A stretch of 64,000 bases of DNA from Cyanobacteria bacterium FACHB-502 (GCA_014695325.1 JACJNZ010000039.1:62001-126000), one strand, 5' to 3'; shown: positions 1 through 8,967, numbered from the stretch's first letter. The notes: generated by a model not told the origin, from the sequence alone. Numbers and translations: made by a program.

Positions 1-2684
1 AGGCATTTCGCAACTACAAAGCGTTTCAGGGCGCACCGTTTAGGACAGGCAGCACTACCACTCAGGTCAGCCAGGATAGCACCACTGCAGTCATCGCCAG
101 GTTAGGACGTGACGGCATTAGCTATGCGATCGCTAATCAGGTGGCAGATGAGCCAAGCGTGCGAATTTTACGAATGCATCGCACACTGCCCAACGACCCC
201 CGCTATCCCTTCTCTCAACCGCAAAGCTACGTCTATAAAGGAACGCCCAGCGCGGCAGTTCAAAGCTTTCTGGGGTTTGCCACAGCTCCGATCGGTCAGA
301 CGACGATCGATCAGGCAAAAACCACCGGTCAGGCAAAAACCGCAGAAGCAAAGGCAGTTGCAGCAACAGCCGGGGAAACGGCAACAACGGTAAATCCTGC
401 ATCCAGCCTAGCCACTTCTGCAACGGCAATCGCCACCGCTTCGCCGGCCGCAGTCGTTCCTGTTACTGCTTCTTCAGGGGCAACAGGCACAGATCCAAAC
501 ACCGCCGCAGGAACCACGGAAGCTGCCTCGCCAACCGCAACTAACCCAGACCCAGCCGCAGGAACCACAGGACCAGCCGCAGCCGATCCGGCAATCGCAA
601 TCGCGAATCGTACCGGGGGTTTAGGTTGGCTGCTGCTTCCGCTCGCGCTCCTGGCTGGGCTGCTGTTGTGGCGATCGCGCCGCAGACCCTCGGAAGCTGC
701 CGATCGTCCTGCCAATCCGGTGATTTCGCCTGTACCATCAGGGACAAGCACATCGAGCACAGGCACAACGCTGGCACAGCGCACGGGTTCCGTCGTCTCT
801 GCCGATCGCCTGGAGCTCATGAACGATGCCCCTGGTGGAGCGGTTGCCCCTCGATCGGGGGAGGCTGCTGCTAAGACAGAAATCACAGCGATCGATCCTG
901 AAATGGTGGAAGAAATTCCTTCAGCAGCGATCGATCCGGCGATTCCGAGTGCGGCGATCGATCCGGCTTTGTTAGGCGGGGCAGCTCTGGTAACAGGAAC
1001 GGGTGCGCTGTTTGGCTTGTCCGAGCTTCGCGATCAGTCAGAAAATGCCTCGGATGTGATCGAACTCAATCCCCTGGAAACTGAGCCTGCTTTGCCTGAA
1101 TCCACAGAAACGGCCTTGCCGGCCCAGGAAATGGCAGCCGAACTCGTAGCACTTCCATCACCTGAAGCAGTAGCGCAATTTCCAGAAGCTATCGTTGCCG
1201 AAGAGGAAATGGCAGCCGAACTGCTTGCAGAACGAGACGCCACAGAAGGGGCTGAAACAACGATCACCTCCCCGGTGTCGCCCAACCCCGCTGCCCCACC
1301 TGATGCAACAATTCCCGTAGCAGCCGCTACCGCCGGAATGTTTGTGGCTCAGTCGCGCCTAGCGATCGAAGAAACCCAGGAAGAAGAATTGCAGTCGACG
1401 ATCGAGGCAGCCAAGTTCTACATGGGGCAGCCTGACTTGTCGAGCGAAGAACTGGCAACCGTGGACGCAAATTTGCCTGATCTGCCCGGAGGCTATGGCG
1501 AAAGTCGGATTGTGCTGCTGCCCCGCGACCCGCAGTGGGCTTACGCCTATTGGGACATTCCGGCAGAGCAAAAGCAGTTAGCTCGACAACAGGGCGGCAG
1601 TCGATTTGCCCTTCGGTTCTACGATGTCACCAATATTGATTCCAATCGCCATAATCCGCATAGCCTTCAGCAGTACGAATGCGATGAAATGGCGCGAAAT
1701 TGGCACATTCCGGTTCCGCTAAGCGATCGAGACTATATCGCTGAAATTGGCTATGTCGCCGAAGACGAACGCTGGATGATGCTGGCGCGATCGCAGCCTA
1801 TTCGCATCCCACCTGTTTATCCATCGGACTGGTACTCCGAGCAGTTTCTCACGATCGATTGGCAGGCAGACCTGCGCGACAAAGCGTTCCTGGAGCTTGT
1901 GCCGCCGGGTGAACGCAAAACTTTTAACAACCCTATCTACGATCGCATCTTTGGCTTGACCGAATCTGCAGAGGCACAGCGCGTCGCCGGATCGCTCTAC
2001 GGCTCAATGCAGCAGGTTCCTGAGCAGACAATCAGCTCGTTTGCATCGGGAGCCGGACTGTCAGCCCGTAGCGAATCTGGCATTGGCATGATGTCCGGTG
2101 TAGGAATGTCCGGCGTGGGGATGTCGGGCGCGGGAATGTCAGGTGTGGGACTGTCAGGAATTGGAATGTCCGGCGCGGGAATGTACACGATGTCGGGCAT
2201 GGGAGTAATGGGGATGTCGGGCGTGGGAATGTCGGGCGTCGGGCTTTATACCTCATCCGGTGTGGGAATGTCAGGAGTGGGAATGTCGGGAATGGGAATA
2301 TACACCCCTTCCGGCATGGGAATGTCGGGCGCAGGAATGTACACGATGTCGGGCATGGGAATGTCAGGCGTAGGCTTTTCTGCCTCTATGCCGCCGATGC
2401 GTCCGCGTCAGTTTTGGCTGATTGCCGATGCCGAACTGATTGTGTATGGCGCAACCGAACCCGATGCTACCGTCACGATCGCAGGTCGCCCAGTGCAGCT
2501 CAATCCAGACGGCACATTCCGTTTCCAGATGTCTTTCCAGGACGGTGTGATTGATTTTCCGATTTTGGCCGTTGCCGTTGATGGCGAACAAACGCGATCG
2601 GTTCACCTTAACTTCGAGCGCAAAACGCCTTCCCGCAATACCAACACTAAGGAAGAGGCGAGAGATGAGTGGTTTCCAGGCTAG
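1..2684 (+). CDS. PstS-like/DUF4912 membrane protein with Gly-Met-Ser repeats (5' end off window)
   Basis: The reading frame is open from position 3, so the gene starts before the window; the GTG at 141 is internal. Residues read upstream of 141 and just after it (STTAVIARLGRDGISYA, then RYPFSQPQSYVYKG) look like the end of a phosphate-binding-protein (PstS-like) domain. An Ala/Thr/Pro-rich linker follows, then one membrane segment (about 613-690, GLGWLLLPLALLAGLLLW), an acidic linker, and a DUF4912 domain (about 1480-1870) with the hallmark LLPRDPQWAYAYWDIP. Next comes a Gly-Met-Ser pentapeptide repeat (about 2085-2385) and a terminal beta domain typical of cyanobacterial DUF4912 proteins. 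The N-terminal domain is probably periplasmic and DUF4912 cytoplasmic. The role is unknown; envelope sensing or binding is inference only. Confidence 0.85.
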   Translation, partial: AFRNYKAFQGAPFRTGSTTTQVSQDSTTAVIARLGRDGISYAIANQVADEPSVRILRMHRTLPNDPRYPFSQPQSYVYKGTPSAAVQSFLGFATAPIGQTTIDQAKTTGQAKTAEAKAVAATAGETATTVNPASSLATSATAIATASPAAVVPVTASSGATGTDPNTAAGTTEAASPTATNPDPAAGTTGPAAADPAIAIANRTGGLGWLLLPLALLAGLLLWRSRRRPSEAADRPANPVISPVPSGTSTSSTGTTLAQRTGSVVSADRLELMNDAPGGAVAPRSGEAAAKTEITAIDPEMVEEIPSAAIDPAIPSAAIDPALLGGAALVTGTGALFGLSELRDQSENASDVIELNPLETEPALPESTETALPAQEMAAELVALPSPEAVAQFPEAIVAEEEMAAELLAERDATEGAETTITSPVSPNPAAPPDATIPVAAATAGMFVAQSRLAIEETQEEELQSTIEAAKFYMGQPDLSSEELATVDANLPDLPGGYGESRIVLLPRDPQWAYAYWDIPAEQKQLARQQGGSRFALRFYDVTNIDSNRHNPHSLQQYECDEMARNWHIPVPLSDRDYIAEIGYVAEDERWMMLARSQPIRIPPVYPSDWYSEQFLTIDWQADLRDKAFLELVPPGERKTFNNPIYDRIFGLTESAEAQRVAGSLYGSMQQVPEQTISSFASGAGLSARSESGIGMMSGVGMSGVGMSGAGMSGVGLSGIGMSGAGMYTMSGMGVMGMSGVGMSGVGLYTSSGVGMSGVGMSGMGIYTPSGMGMSGAGMYTMSGMGMSGVGFSASMPPMRPRQFWLIADAELIVYGATEPDATVTIAGRPVQLNPDGTFRFQMSFQDGVIDFPILAVAVDGEQTRSVHLNFERKTPSRNTNTKEEARDEWFPG
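2085..2385 (+). repeat. Coding minisatellite, 15-bp units encoding GMSGV/GMSGA
   Basis: About twenty degenerate 15-bp units (GGAATGTCGGGCGTG-like) lie in frame inside the DUF4912 gene. They encode GMSGV, GMSGA, GLSGI and similar pentapeptides, broken at intervals by GMYTMS, GLYTSS or GIYTPS. The Tyr-Thr interruptions recur, which suggests a longer higher-order unit of three to five pentapeptides. Codons vary at third positions, so the peptide pattern seems to be maintained and not just newly duplicated. Confidence 0.85.
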
Positions 2685-2740
2685 ATCGGTGATTTCCGGC
2701 TTAGTTCGAGCAGGAGAAGCATAGAGGATGCGCCACCCCG

Positions 2741-2757
2741 CAGGGGTTTTACCCCTG
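2741..2757. terminator. Short GC-rich hairpin between genes
   Basis: CAGGGG and CCCCTG pair across a 5-base TTTTA loop, 57 bases after the DUF4912 stop. No T-run follows, so it is a weak terminator candidate or an mRNA-end structure. Confidence 0.35.
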
Positions 2758-2813
2758 TACACTGCCTTGATCTAAATGGGTATCGCTATAAGAGAACAGC
2801 AGGAAGAAATCTC

Positions 2814-3323
2814 ATGGCGCAACTGGTCCCGATTCAGCTCAGCGACGGCACGATGATTTACATTGAGGCGATCGAAGATACGACCGTCTCCAGTGACCCT
2901 GGTACATTCGCCGACGAGGAACCCGAAGAACAAACGCGATCGGGCGGCAAAGGCTTGGGAGATGACATTCGGCGATCGACTCGCATCTTTGGCACTCCGT
3001 CACTCACGCCCGATCAGCGATTTCAGCAGCTGCAAACCACGATTCGCACCTACACTGCCTATACGCTGAATGCCTTTCGCAATCTGGCAGTTGCAGAGGT
3101 GCAAAAAGTATCGCTAGAGTTTGGCGTTAATGTCAGCGGCGTAGGTGGAATTCCCTACATTGCCTCAGGAACCATGGGGTGCAATCTGAAAATTACGGTG
3201 GAATGTACCTTCCCCGATCGCGTTAGCGGAACAACTGCCCCTCGCCCGGCTCAGCCCAATCCCAATCAGCCGCCGCTGCCCCCGCCTCCTCCTGGCACAC
3301 CTCGATCGCCAACCAATCCTTAA
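2814..3323 (+). CDS. Trypco1-like (CU044_2847 family) protein
   Basis: 169 residues. The N-terminus (LVPIQLSDGTMIYIEA) and a later block (KVSLEFGVNVSGVGGIPYIA, then LKITVEC) match the trypsin-co-occurring domain 1 pattern: a short beta-rich domain found beside or fused to trypsin-like peptidases and effector-associated modules. A variable acidic linker sits between the blocks and the tail is Pro-rich. No signal peptide or membrane segment is visible, so it is probably cytoplasmic. The start is ATG 2814 preceded by AGCAGGAAG. Trypsin-like peptidases occur in the window, but 53 kb away at 55.9 kb, so a partnership is speculative. The family call rests on motif memory. Confidence 0.65.
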   Translation: MAQLVPIQLSDGTMIYIEAIEDTTVSSDPGTFADEEPEEQTRSGGKGLGDDIRRSTRIFGTPSLTPDQRFQQLQTTIRTYTAYTLNAFRNLAVAEVQKVSLEFGVNVSGVGGIPYIASGTMGCNLKITVECTFPDRVSGTTAPRPAQPNPNQPPLPPPPPGTPRSPTNP

Positions 3324-3397
3324 TCTGGCAGATGATTTGTGGGTGAAGATTGGGTTCACTGCTAAAGTCAGCGTTAACCCCGTTTCAGGCTGGTTGT

Positions 3398-4807
3398 ATG
3401 AACTCCGTTGATTTGGCTTTTACGTCCGCGATCGATCAAGCAAGGCTAATTCGCGCCAAGGAAATTTCTCCGCTCGAACTCACCGAGCTTTATCTAGAGC
3501 GGCTCGAGCGGCTCAATCCCCAGTTAGGCAGTTTCTTTACTGTCACAGTCGATCGCGCCCTCAGCGACGCCAAAGCCAAAACTGATCAGCTCATGCAAAC
3601 CGATGGCGTCGAGGAGCTGCCGCCTTTTTTTGGAGTGCCAACGGCGATCAAAGATTTAACGGCAGTTGCAGACGTGCCTTGCAGCTATGGGCTGCGCGTG
3701 ATTCGCGATCGGATCGAAAAGGAAGACGCTGGGGTTGTGACTCGCATTAAAAACGCCGGATTCATTCTCCTGGGTAAAACGGCAACCTCCCAGCTTGGCT
3801 CAACTCCCTACACCGAGCCACCTGGATTTCCCCCAGCCCGCAATCCCTGGAATTTGGACTACACGACTGGCGGTTCCAGTGGCGGGGCAGCTGCGGCGAT
3901 CGCGGCAGGTCTTTGTGCAGTAGCTCACGGATCAGATGGCGGCGGATCAATTCGGGGCCCGGCTGCCTGCTGCGGCATTGTCGGTATCAAACCATCTCGC
4001 GGTCGCGTATCGCTGGCTCCTGTGGGCGATCGGCTTAGCGGCTTAGCCGTCGATGGACCTCTGGCGCGAACCGTGGCAGATGCGGCGGCAATGCTGGACG
4101 TGATGGCAGGCTACACAGTGGGCGATCCTTACTGGCTACCTGATCCCAATCCTTCCTTTTTAGCGGCAGCAAATCGATCGCTCCAATCCTGCAAAATTGC
4201 ATACATCACAGATTTTCCGCCGGTTGGCGAAGCCCATCCCCTTTGCAAACAGGCAGTTTTAGACACCGCTCAACGATTAGAACAGTGGGGACACGCGATC
4301 GAACCTGTGACCCTCAACTTTACCGACATCATCGAACCCTTAGTCACCGTCTGGCAGGCAGGCGTCGATGTAGGCGTGCCCTGGCTGGTGCTGAATCGAT
4401 TCAATCGCTGGCTGCTGTGGCAGGCAAAACGGCGATCGAGTGGGCAATATCTTCAGGCAGTTTCTAAGATGCAAACCGCAGCACGTCGAATTGTGGCAAC
4501 TTTCAGTCCCTATGATGCGGTCATTGCTCCCGTGTATCTGCATCCCACCATCCGCGTCGGTGAATGGAAATCGCTCAGCCCTGCCAAAACCCTCCAGCAA
4601 ATTATGAACTGGATCGCCCCCTGCCCTCCCATCAATGCCACTGGGCAGCCCGCGATCGCCCTCCCCGCCCTGTTCACCGAATCCGGCTTACCGGTCGGCA
4701 TTCAGCTCATCGGTCGCCCCGCCGCCGAAGAAACTATCATTTCCCTCGCAGCCCAACTCGAAGCCACCCACCCCTGGCATAGCCCCAAGCCCCCGATCGC
4801 CCTATAA
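3398..4807 (+). CDS. Amidase signature family enzyme
   Basis: Hydrolyses C-N amide bonds through the Ser-cisSer-Lys triad of the amidase signature family. The triad is visible as AIKDLT (Lys), GSDGGGSIRGPA (cis-Ser region) and the Gly/Ser-rich TGGSSGGAAA block. From ATG 3398 the protein is 469 residues, normal for the family; an in-frame TTG at 3350 would add 16 unconserved residues. No signal peptide is seen, so it is cytoplasmic. Substrate is not predictable: GatA, AtzE-like and aryl-acylamidases look alike here, and no gatB or gatC lies next to it. An AtzH-like gene occurs at 20.9 kb but is not adjacent. The sugar kinase follows 49 bases downstream on the same strand. Confidence 0.85.
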   Translation: MNSVDLAFTSAIDQARLIRAKEISPLELTELYLERLERLNPQLGSFFTVTVDRALSDAKAKTDQLMQTDGVEELPPFFGVPTAIKDLTAVADVPCSYGLRVIRDRIEKEDAGVVTRIKNAGFILLGKTATSQLGSTPYTEPPGFPPARNPWNLDYTTGGSSGGAAAAIAAGLCAVAHGSDGGGSIRGPAACCGIVGIKPSRGRVSLAPVGDRLSGLAVDGPLARTVADAAAMLDVMAGYTVGDPYWLPDPNPSFLAAANRSLQSCKIAYITDFPPVGEAHPLCKQAVLDTAQRLEQWGHAIEPVTLNFTDIIEPLVTVWQAGVDVGVPWLVLNRFNRWLLWQAKRRSSGQYLQAVSKMQTAARRIVATFSPYDAVIAPVYLHPTIRVGEWKSLSPAKTLQQIMNWIAPCPPINATGQPAIALPALFTESGLPVGIQLIGRPAAEETIISLAAQLEATHPWHSPKPPIAL

Positions 4808-4856
4808 CCAACCCCAGAACAAACTCACGCCCCACCTCTCCATCCCCTCACACCCC

Positions 4857-6137
4857 ATGCCTCACTCCCTAGGAATCGACTTCGGAACCTCTGGCGCAAG
4901 AGCGATCGTCCTTGATCCTGCACTGGAAATTCGATCGTCGGTGAGCTTGCCCTTCCCGGCAATCTGCTCGAACTGGACTGGGCTATGGCAACAGACGCTC
5001 TTTGATTTGCTTCAACAGATCCCCCTGGAACTCAGGCACACGATCGCCTCGATCGCCATTAACGGCACATCTTCCACCGTTTTAATTAGCGATGCTACCG
5101 GAAATCCACTTAGGGCGCCTCTGCTCTATAACGACGATCGCGGGTCAGTCGTGCTGGAGCAAGTGAAGTCGATCGCGCCGCCCAACCATACGGTGATCAG
5201 TGCTACATCGAGCCTGGCAAAGCTGTTCTGGTTCAATTACGCCGAAGGGGAAACTGCTTCGCATCGCCAGCTTCGGAATACTTCAGGACGTTACTTTTTA
5301 CATCAGGCAGATTGGCTTGCCTTTTGGCTACATGGACAGATCGGCATCAGCGACTATCACAACGCGCTCAAGCTCGGCTATGACGTGGAAAATCTGCGTT
5401 ATCCAGACTGGCTGCAAACTCCAGCTATGCCGTTTGAGCTGCCCAAAGTTTTGCCTCCCGGCACGCCGATCGCCCCAGTCACAGCTGCACTATGCGATCG
5501 ATTTCAGTTTCCGCCCCATTGCCAGGTTTGCGCCGGAACTACCGACAGCATCGCAGCAGTTCTGGCAAGCGGTGTCCAGGCAACAGGAGAAGCTGTCACT
5601 TCCCTCGGTTCAACGCTGGTTCTGAAACTGCTCAGCAATACCCGAATTGAAGATGCCCGATACGGAATCTACAGTCATCGATTGGGCGAACGATGGCTGG
5701 TGGGAGGTGCATCAAATACGGGCGGAGCAGTGCTAAAGCAATTTTTTAGCTCAGAGGAGCTGGTGCAACTGAGCCAGGAGATCGACCCTTCCCAGGAAAG
5801 CCCACTGGACTACTATCCGCTGCTAAAACCGGGCGAACGATTTCCCATGAACGACCCTCAGCTAGCTCCCCGCCTGGAACCCAGGCCCGATCGCCCCAGT
5901 GAATTTTTGCACGGGCTGTTGGAGAGCATTGCCCGGATTGAAGCAAAAGGCTATCGCTTACTTCAGGAGCTGGGAGCCACCCCACTTCGGTATGTTCACA
6001 GCGCAGGCGGCGGCGCAGCAAATCAAGTCTGGCTCCAAATTCGATCGCGCCAATTGCAGGTTCCGGTGTTTGCAGCCGCTCGAACTGAAGCCGCTTATGG
6101 CACAGCCCGGTTAGCAATGCAGGGCATCGTGAATTAA
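4857..6137 (+). CDS. FGGY-family sugar kinase, D-ribulose kinase-like
   Basis: ATP-dependent phosphorylation of a ketopentose. The N-terminal phosphate loop GIDFGTSGARA, the AINGTSS segment and the C-terminal SAGGGAANQVW are FGGY hallmarks. At 426 residues it matches the short cyanobacterial/plant XK-1 type, described as a D-ribulose kinase, and not the 480-500 residue xylulokinases. ATG 4857 is chosen because the conserved domain begins at residue 4; the same frame is open upstream only as antisense-like sequence overlapping the amidase. It would feed the pentose phosphate pathway, whose zwf operon lies in this window. A pentose-type ABC transporter is at 49.9-53.4 kb, but no physical linkage suggests a joint role. 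Confidence 0.85.
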   Translation: MPHSLGIDFGTSGARAIVLDPALEIRSSVSLPFPAICSNWTGLWQQTLFDLLQQIPLELRHTIASIAINGTSSTVLISDATGNPLRAPLLYNDDRGSVVLEQVKSIAPPNHTVISATSSLAKLFWFNYAEGETASHRQLRNTSGRYFLHQADWLAFWLHGQIGISDYHNALKLGYDVENLRYPDWLQTPAMPFELPKVLPPGTPIAPVTAALCDRFQFPPHCQVCAGTTDSIAAVLASGVQATGEAVTSLGSTLVLKLLSNTRIEDARYGIYSHRLGERWLVGGASNTGGAVLKQFFSSEELVQLSQEIDPSQESPLDYYPLLKPGERFPMNDPQLAPRLEPRPDRPSEFLHGLLESIARIEAKGYRLLQELGATPLRYVHSAGGGAANQVWLQIRSRQLQVPVFAAARTEAAYGTARLAMQGIVN

Positions 6138-6237
6138 CAGGCTGTAGGAAATGCTGAAGGGCTACAAAAACATAGAACGCACGATCGGGATGCGAATGAG
6201 ATGAAAAAAGCACTGCCTCTCCACTTTTTTAAGAGAA

Positions 6238-6281
6238 AGAGAAACAGCGCTCTAATTTAAGAGAAACAGTGCTCTAAACAG
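6238..6281. repeat. 22-bp tandem duplication at convergent gene ends
   Basis: Two adjacent copies of AGAGAAACAGNGCTCTAAWNNR lie between the convergent kinase and PEP-CTERM genes. Each copy has small inverted repeats (AGAG/CTCT), so the pair may help end transcription. No strong T-run is present. Confidence 0.6.
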
Positions 6282-6304
6282 AAGGCTCAGGAATCAGGGA
6301 GATG

Positions 6305-7117
6305 TTACTCCTGCGGAGCTGATTGAGTAACAGAGTCACCCTTCTGGCGGCGGAGTCCCAGTGCTCCCGCAGCACTCAAGCCCAGTAGACCGAGCAGCAT
6401 CGAGGGTTCAGGAACGCTGGTGAGATCCTTCACATTCGCTTCGCCGATGTCTACAACAAAGACCACATCGTTGAAGTCACGATCCGAGTTTTGGTTTTTG
6501 CCACCCTTTGCCCATAGGTCACCGTACAGGTCTTCAAAACCCAGCATCAGATATTTGCCAAACGCATAGGCAACAACGTGCTGAAGTCCGTCTGGGTTAG
6601 ATCGGGTTTGCGTTCCAAAAATGTTGCCGTTTTCGCGCAGATCTCGTCCATCTGCCCGCAGCCAGAAATCAAGCTGAGTGCCCCCCAAGATCTTGCCGAT
6701 CTGCACCCCGTCGCCGAGCTTCAGGGGACCGCTATTTTCCCGCATGATAGCCTCTGGCGAGGCAATATCTCTGAACACTAAGCCTGATTGGTTAGTGGCA
6801 CCCGTTGCTTCATAGGCGAGCTGGTTGCGAAAGCTTGCACCCTCGTTAATAAAGTACACCGAAACATCGTGGTCATACTTCAGCTTCAGCTTGGTAGGGT
6901 CAAGCAAAAATTGACCGCTATTCGGGATTGCAATTCGTTCCTGCTGCACGAACTGCTGAAAAGGCGCGTCGTTGAACCCGGTCTGACTCTTTCCCTGAAT
7001 AGAGGGCTGAGTCCAAGAATTATTCCAGGCAAAAGCAGTTGCCGGAGCAGTGGTACTCACCACGCCCGCAAGGGTAGTAGCAGCCGCAAAAAGACTAGAA
7101 AGAAGCGTTGTTTTCAT
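6305..7117 (-). CDS. PEP-CTERM sorted, DUF4114 domain secreted protein
   Basis: 270 residues with a clear signal peptide (hydrophobic LLSSLFAAATTLAGVV, cleavage near ATAFA), a DUF4114 region with FINEGASFRN and the acidic SDRDFNDVVFVVDI, and a PEP-CTERM tail: VPEPS, a hydrophobic stretch, then LRRQKG. PEP-CTERM tails direct exosortase-dependent sorting to the envelope or the extracellular matrix, so the protein is probably exported and may take part in surface or EPS structure. The Asp-rich DRDFND element often binds calcium in DUF4114 proteins. ATG 7117 begins a canonical signal peptide. No exosortase gene is present in this window. A second, broken PEP-CTERM gene lies at 32.1 kb. Confidence 0.85.
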   Translation of the reverse strand: MKTTLLSSLFAAATTLAGVVSTTAPATAFAWNNSWTQPSIQGKSQTGFNDAPFQQFVQQERIAIPNSGQFLLDPTKLKLKYDHDVSVYFINEGASFRNQLAYEATGATNQSGLVFRDIASPEAIMRENSGPLKLGDGVQIGKILGGTQLDFWLRADGRDLRENGNIFGTQTRSNPDGLQHVVAYAFGKYLMLGFEDLYGDLWAKGGKNQNSDRDFNDVVFVVDIGEANVKDLTSVPEPSMLLGLLGLSAAGALGLRRQKGDSVTQSAPQE

Positions 7118-7724
7118 ATCTAAAGTGAGTGGAGTGAATAGATGAGACGACTAACTTCAGAAAACAGCACGCAAAAAAGCGTCTGCTCAAACATGACCCA
7201 TCAGGCATAACTCATCAGGTGATAATTGTCTCCGCGTAACATCCGTTACTATCACCACTTTGCCTTAGTCTTAGGAGAATTTGTTTCCCCTTTGTCAACT
7301 CTTCAATCAGAACGGTTTAGGCCAGCATTTTTACGGAATTAGTCTTTTATTAAGGCAGGTTTTATCCTGAAGTCAATACTAGTAGGATTGCTGATCCAAA
7401 CGTATTATCTGTTTCTCAATAAATCTATTTTTTCAAAGACGAGCTGCTGCGAGAATTCCTGCAGGTGGCGATTTGACGAAATTCAGGACAAGACCGAAAG
7501 CAAAGTGCAGCTTCACATAATTCTGCCTGAGCAATGGCAGCAAACCGCTGATTTGATGACGCAATATGACATTATCAATGCTAGCCCTACTGCCAAACAG
7601 CCCTTTGATCTGAGGCTCTGGTTTGCCAATTTCTGGATAACGACTGTCTTAAGGAATTCTGGGGAACTTGACCGCAGGGACAGGGATCTCTAGTGTGGGA
7701 AAGTGCCTGACGGGAGTAATGCCC
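7118..7724. other. Intergenic stretch upstream of PEP-CTERM and GT2 genes
   Basis: A divergent region of about 600 bases, AT-richer than its flanks (7260-7470). It should carry promoters for both neighbours. A frame open from 7388 to 7693 encodes 101 residues without recognisable domains and is not accepted as a gene. No tRNA or riboswitch was recognised. Confidence 0.6.
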
Positions 7725-8729
7725 ATGACCAAGCTGATCATTCAAATTCCCTGCTACAACGAGGAGCGCACACTGGGTATGACCCTGTCTGAGTTGCCGC
7801 GCCAGCTCCCGGGAATTGACCAAATTGAATGGCTAGTAATTAACGATGGCAGCACCGATCGCACTGTAGAAGTGGCAAAAGCCTGCGGTGTGGATCACAT
7901 CGTCAGCTTTCCTATCAATCAGGGCTTGGCAAAGGGGTTTATGGCAGGCCTGGAAGCCAGCCTCCGGGCAGGAGCCGATATTATTGTCAACACTGACGCA
8001 GACAATCAGTACTGCGCGGCAGATATTCCCAAGCTGATTCAGCCGATTCTGCTGGGGCAGGCAGATATGGTGGTCGGAGCCAGACCGATCTGGAAAACTC
8101 AGCATTTCTCCTTCATTAAAAAGCTGCTGCAAAATCTAGGTAGCTATATGGTGCGCCTTGCCAGCAATACTAGGGTTCCCGATGCGCCGAGCGGATTTCG
8201 CGCCTTTAGTCGAGAAGCGGCAATGCAGCTCAACGTCTTCAATAGCTATACCTATACCCTGGAGACGATTATTCAGGCAGGACAAAAAGGAATGGCGATC
8301 GTGTCTGTTCCCATTCGCACGAATCCAAATCTGCGGCGATCGCGGCTGGTCAGAAGCATTCCGTCCTATGTCATGCGATCGTCTTTTACGATCCTGCGGA
8401 TTTTTATGCTGTACAAGCCGCTGCGCTTCTTCCTGCTGCTAGGAAGTGTACCGTTTAGCTTGGGCTTGCTGCTGGGCTTGCGCTGGCTGCTGCTGTTTTG
8501 GCTGGTGGATCCCACTCGATCGCGTGCCCCCAGCCTGATTTTGGCAGCAATGCTAATTTTGATTGGGTTTCAGCTTTGGATGTTTGGCTTAGTCGCAGAT
8601 CTGCTAGCGGCAAATCGTCGTCTGATGGAAGAAACCCGACTCCGCATGCGGCGGCTCGACCTGGAGCAGAATGGCGATTTTTCCCCCGAAGAGAGACGAT
8701 CGCAACGATTCAACCAGGACGAAAGTTAG
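7725..8729 (+). CDS. GT2-family glycosyltransferase with two C-terminal membrane segments
   Basis: Transfers a sugar from a nucleotide or polyprenyl donor. The GT-A fold is clear: IQIPCYNEERTLG at the start, LVINDGSTDRT, and the metal-binding NTDADNQY; later APSGFRAFSREA and the YTLETIIQAG acceptor region resemble dolichol-phosphate mannosyltransferase-like enzymes. Two membrane helices follow (FFLLLGSVPFSLGLLLGL and APSLILAAMLILIGF), with a basic cytoplasmic tail. ATG 7725 is preferred because GGGAG lies eight bases upstream; ATG 7719 is two codons earlier. At 334 residues it is normal for membrane-anchored DPM-like enzymes of cell-surface polysaccharide pathways. No other glycan genes are adjacent, so the product is unknown. 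Confidence 0.9.
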   Translation: MTKLIIQIPCYNEERTLGMTLSELPRQLPGIDQIEWLVINDGSTDRTVEVAKACGVDHIVSFPINQGLAKGFMAGLEASLRAGADIIVNTDADNQYCAADIPKLIQPILLGQADMVVGARPIWKTQHFSFIKKLLQNLGSYMVRLASNTRVPDAPSGFRAFSREAAMQLNVFNSYTYTLETIIQAGQKGMAIVSVPIRTNPNLRRSRLVRSIPSYVMRSSFTILRIFMLYKPLRFFLLLGSVPFSLGLLLGLRWLLLFWLVDPTRSRAPSLILAAMLILIGFQLWMFGLVADLLAANRRLMEETRLRMRRLDLEQNGDFSPEERRSQRFNQDES

Positions 8730-8936
8730 GTCAATCGCTGGGTCAAATTCTGCGTCGCTGAAGTCGCTTTCGTCAATTCCGTTTACAACGGCATCACAAA
8801 CAACGTTTAGATATTCTTTTAGATATTCCTTCCCGGCTTCATTGAAGCTGATGCCCTGCTCCTTCGAGTCCTCAAAGAACGGATTGCACAGCAGTTCCGG
8901 GTTATGCTCTAGTGTTGCCATTTCCTCATCAGGCAT
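8604..8936 (-). CDS. Small acidic hypothetical protein (uncertain)
   Basis: 110 codons, convergent with the GT2 gene; its last 42 codons overlap that gene in antisense. The part outside the overlap has protein-like composition (YLKEYLNVVCDAVVNG, then DFSDAEFDPAIDL) and no low-complexity bias, which is the reason to list it. No family is recognised. It sits 51 bases downstream of the small membrane protein gene at 8988-9134 and could be its partner. The Shine-Dalgarno is weak. It could also be a chance frame, or a decayed gene whose true end has been lost. Confidence 0.35.
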   Translation of the reverse strand: MPDEEMATLEHNPELLCNPFFEDSKEQGISFNEAGKEYLKEYLNVVCDAVVNGIDESDFSDAEFDPAIDLTFVLVESLRSSLFGGKIAILLQVEPPHAESGFFHQTTICR

Positions 8937-8967
8937 TTCTGCTGCGATCGCCTGTCTGACTGCTCAA

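Noticed and set aside
141-143. GTG as start of the DUF4912 protein
   Set aside because: The frame is open to position 3 and encodes conserved PstS-like residues upstream.
4635-4856. N-terminal extension of the sugar kinase overlapping the amidase
   Set aside because: The extension is Pro/Ser-rich out-of-frame amidase sequence; the FGGY domain starts at ATG 4857.
7388-7693. 101-codon plus-strand frame before the GT2 gene
   Set aside because: AT-rich, no recognisable domain, no good Shine-Dalgarno, and it lies in a promoter region.
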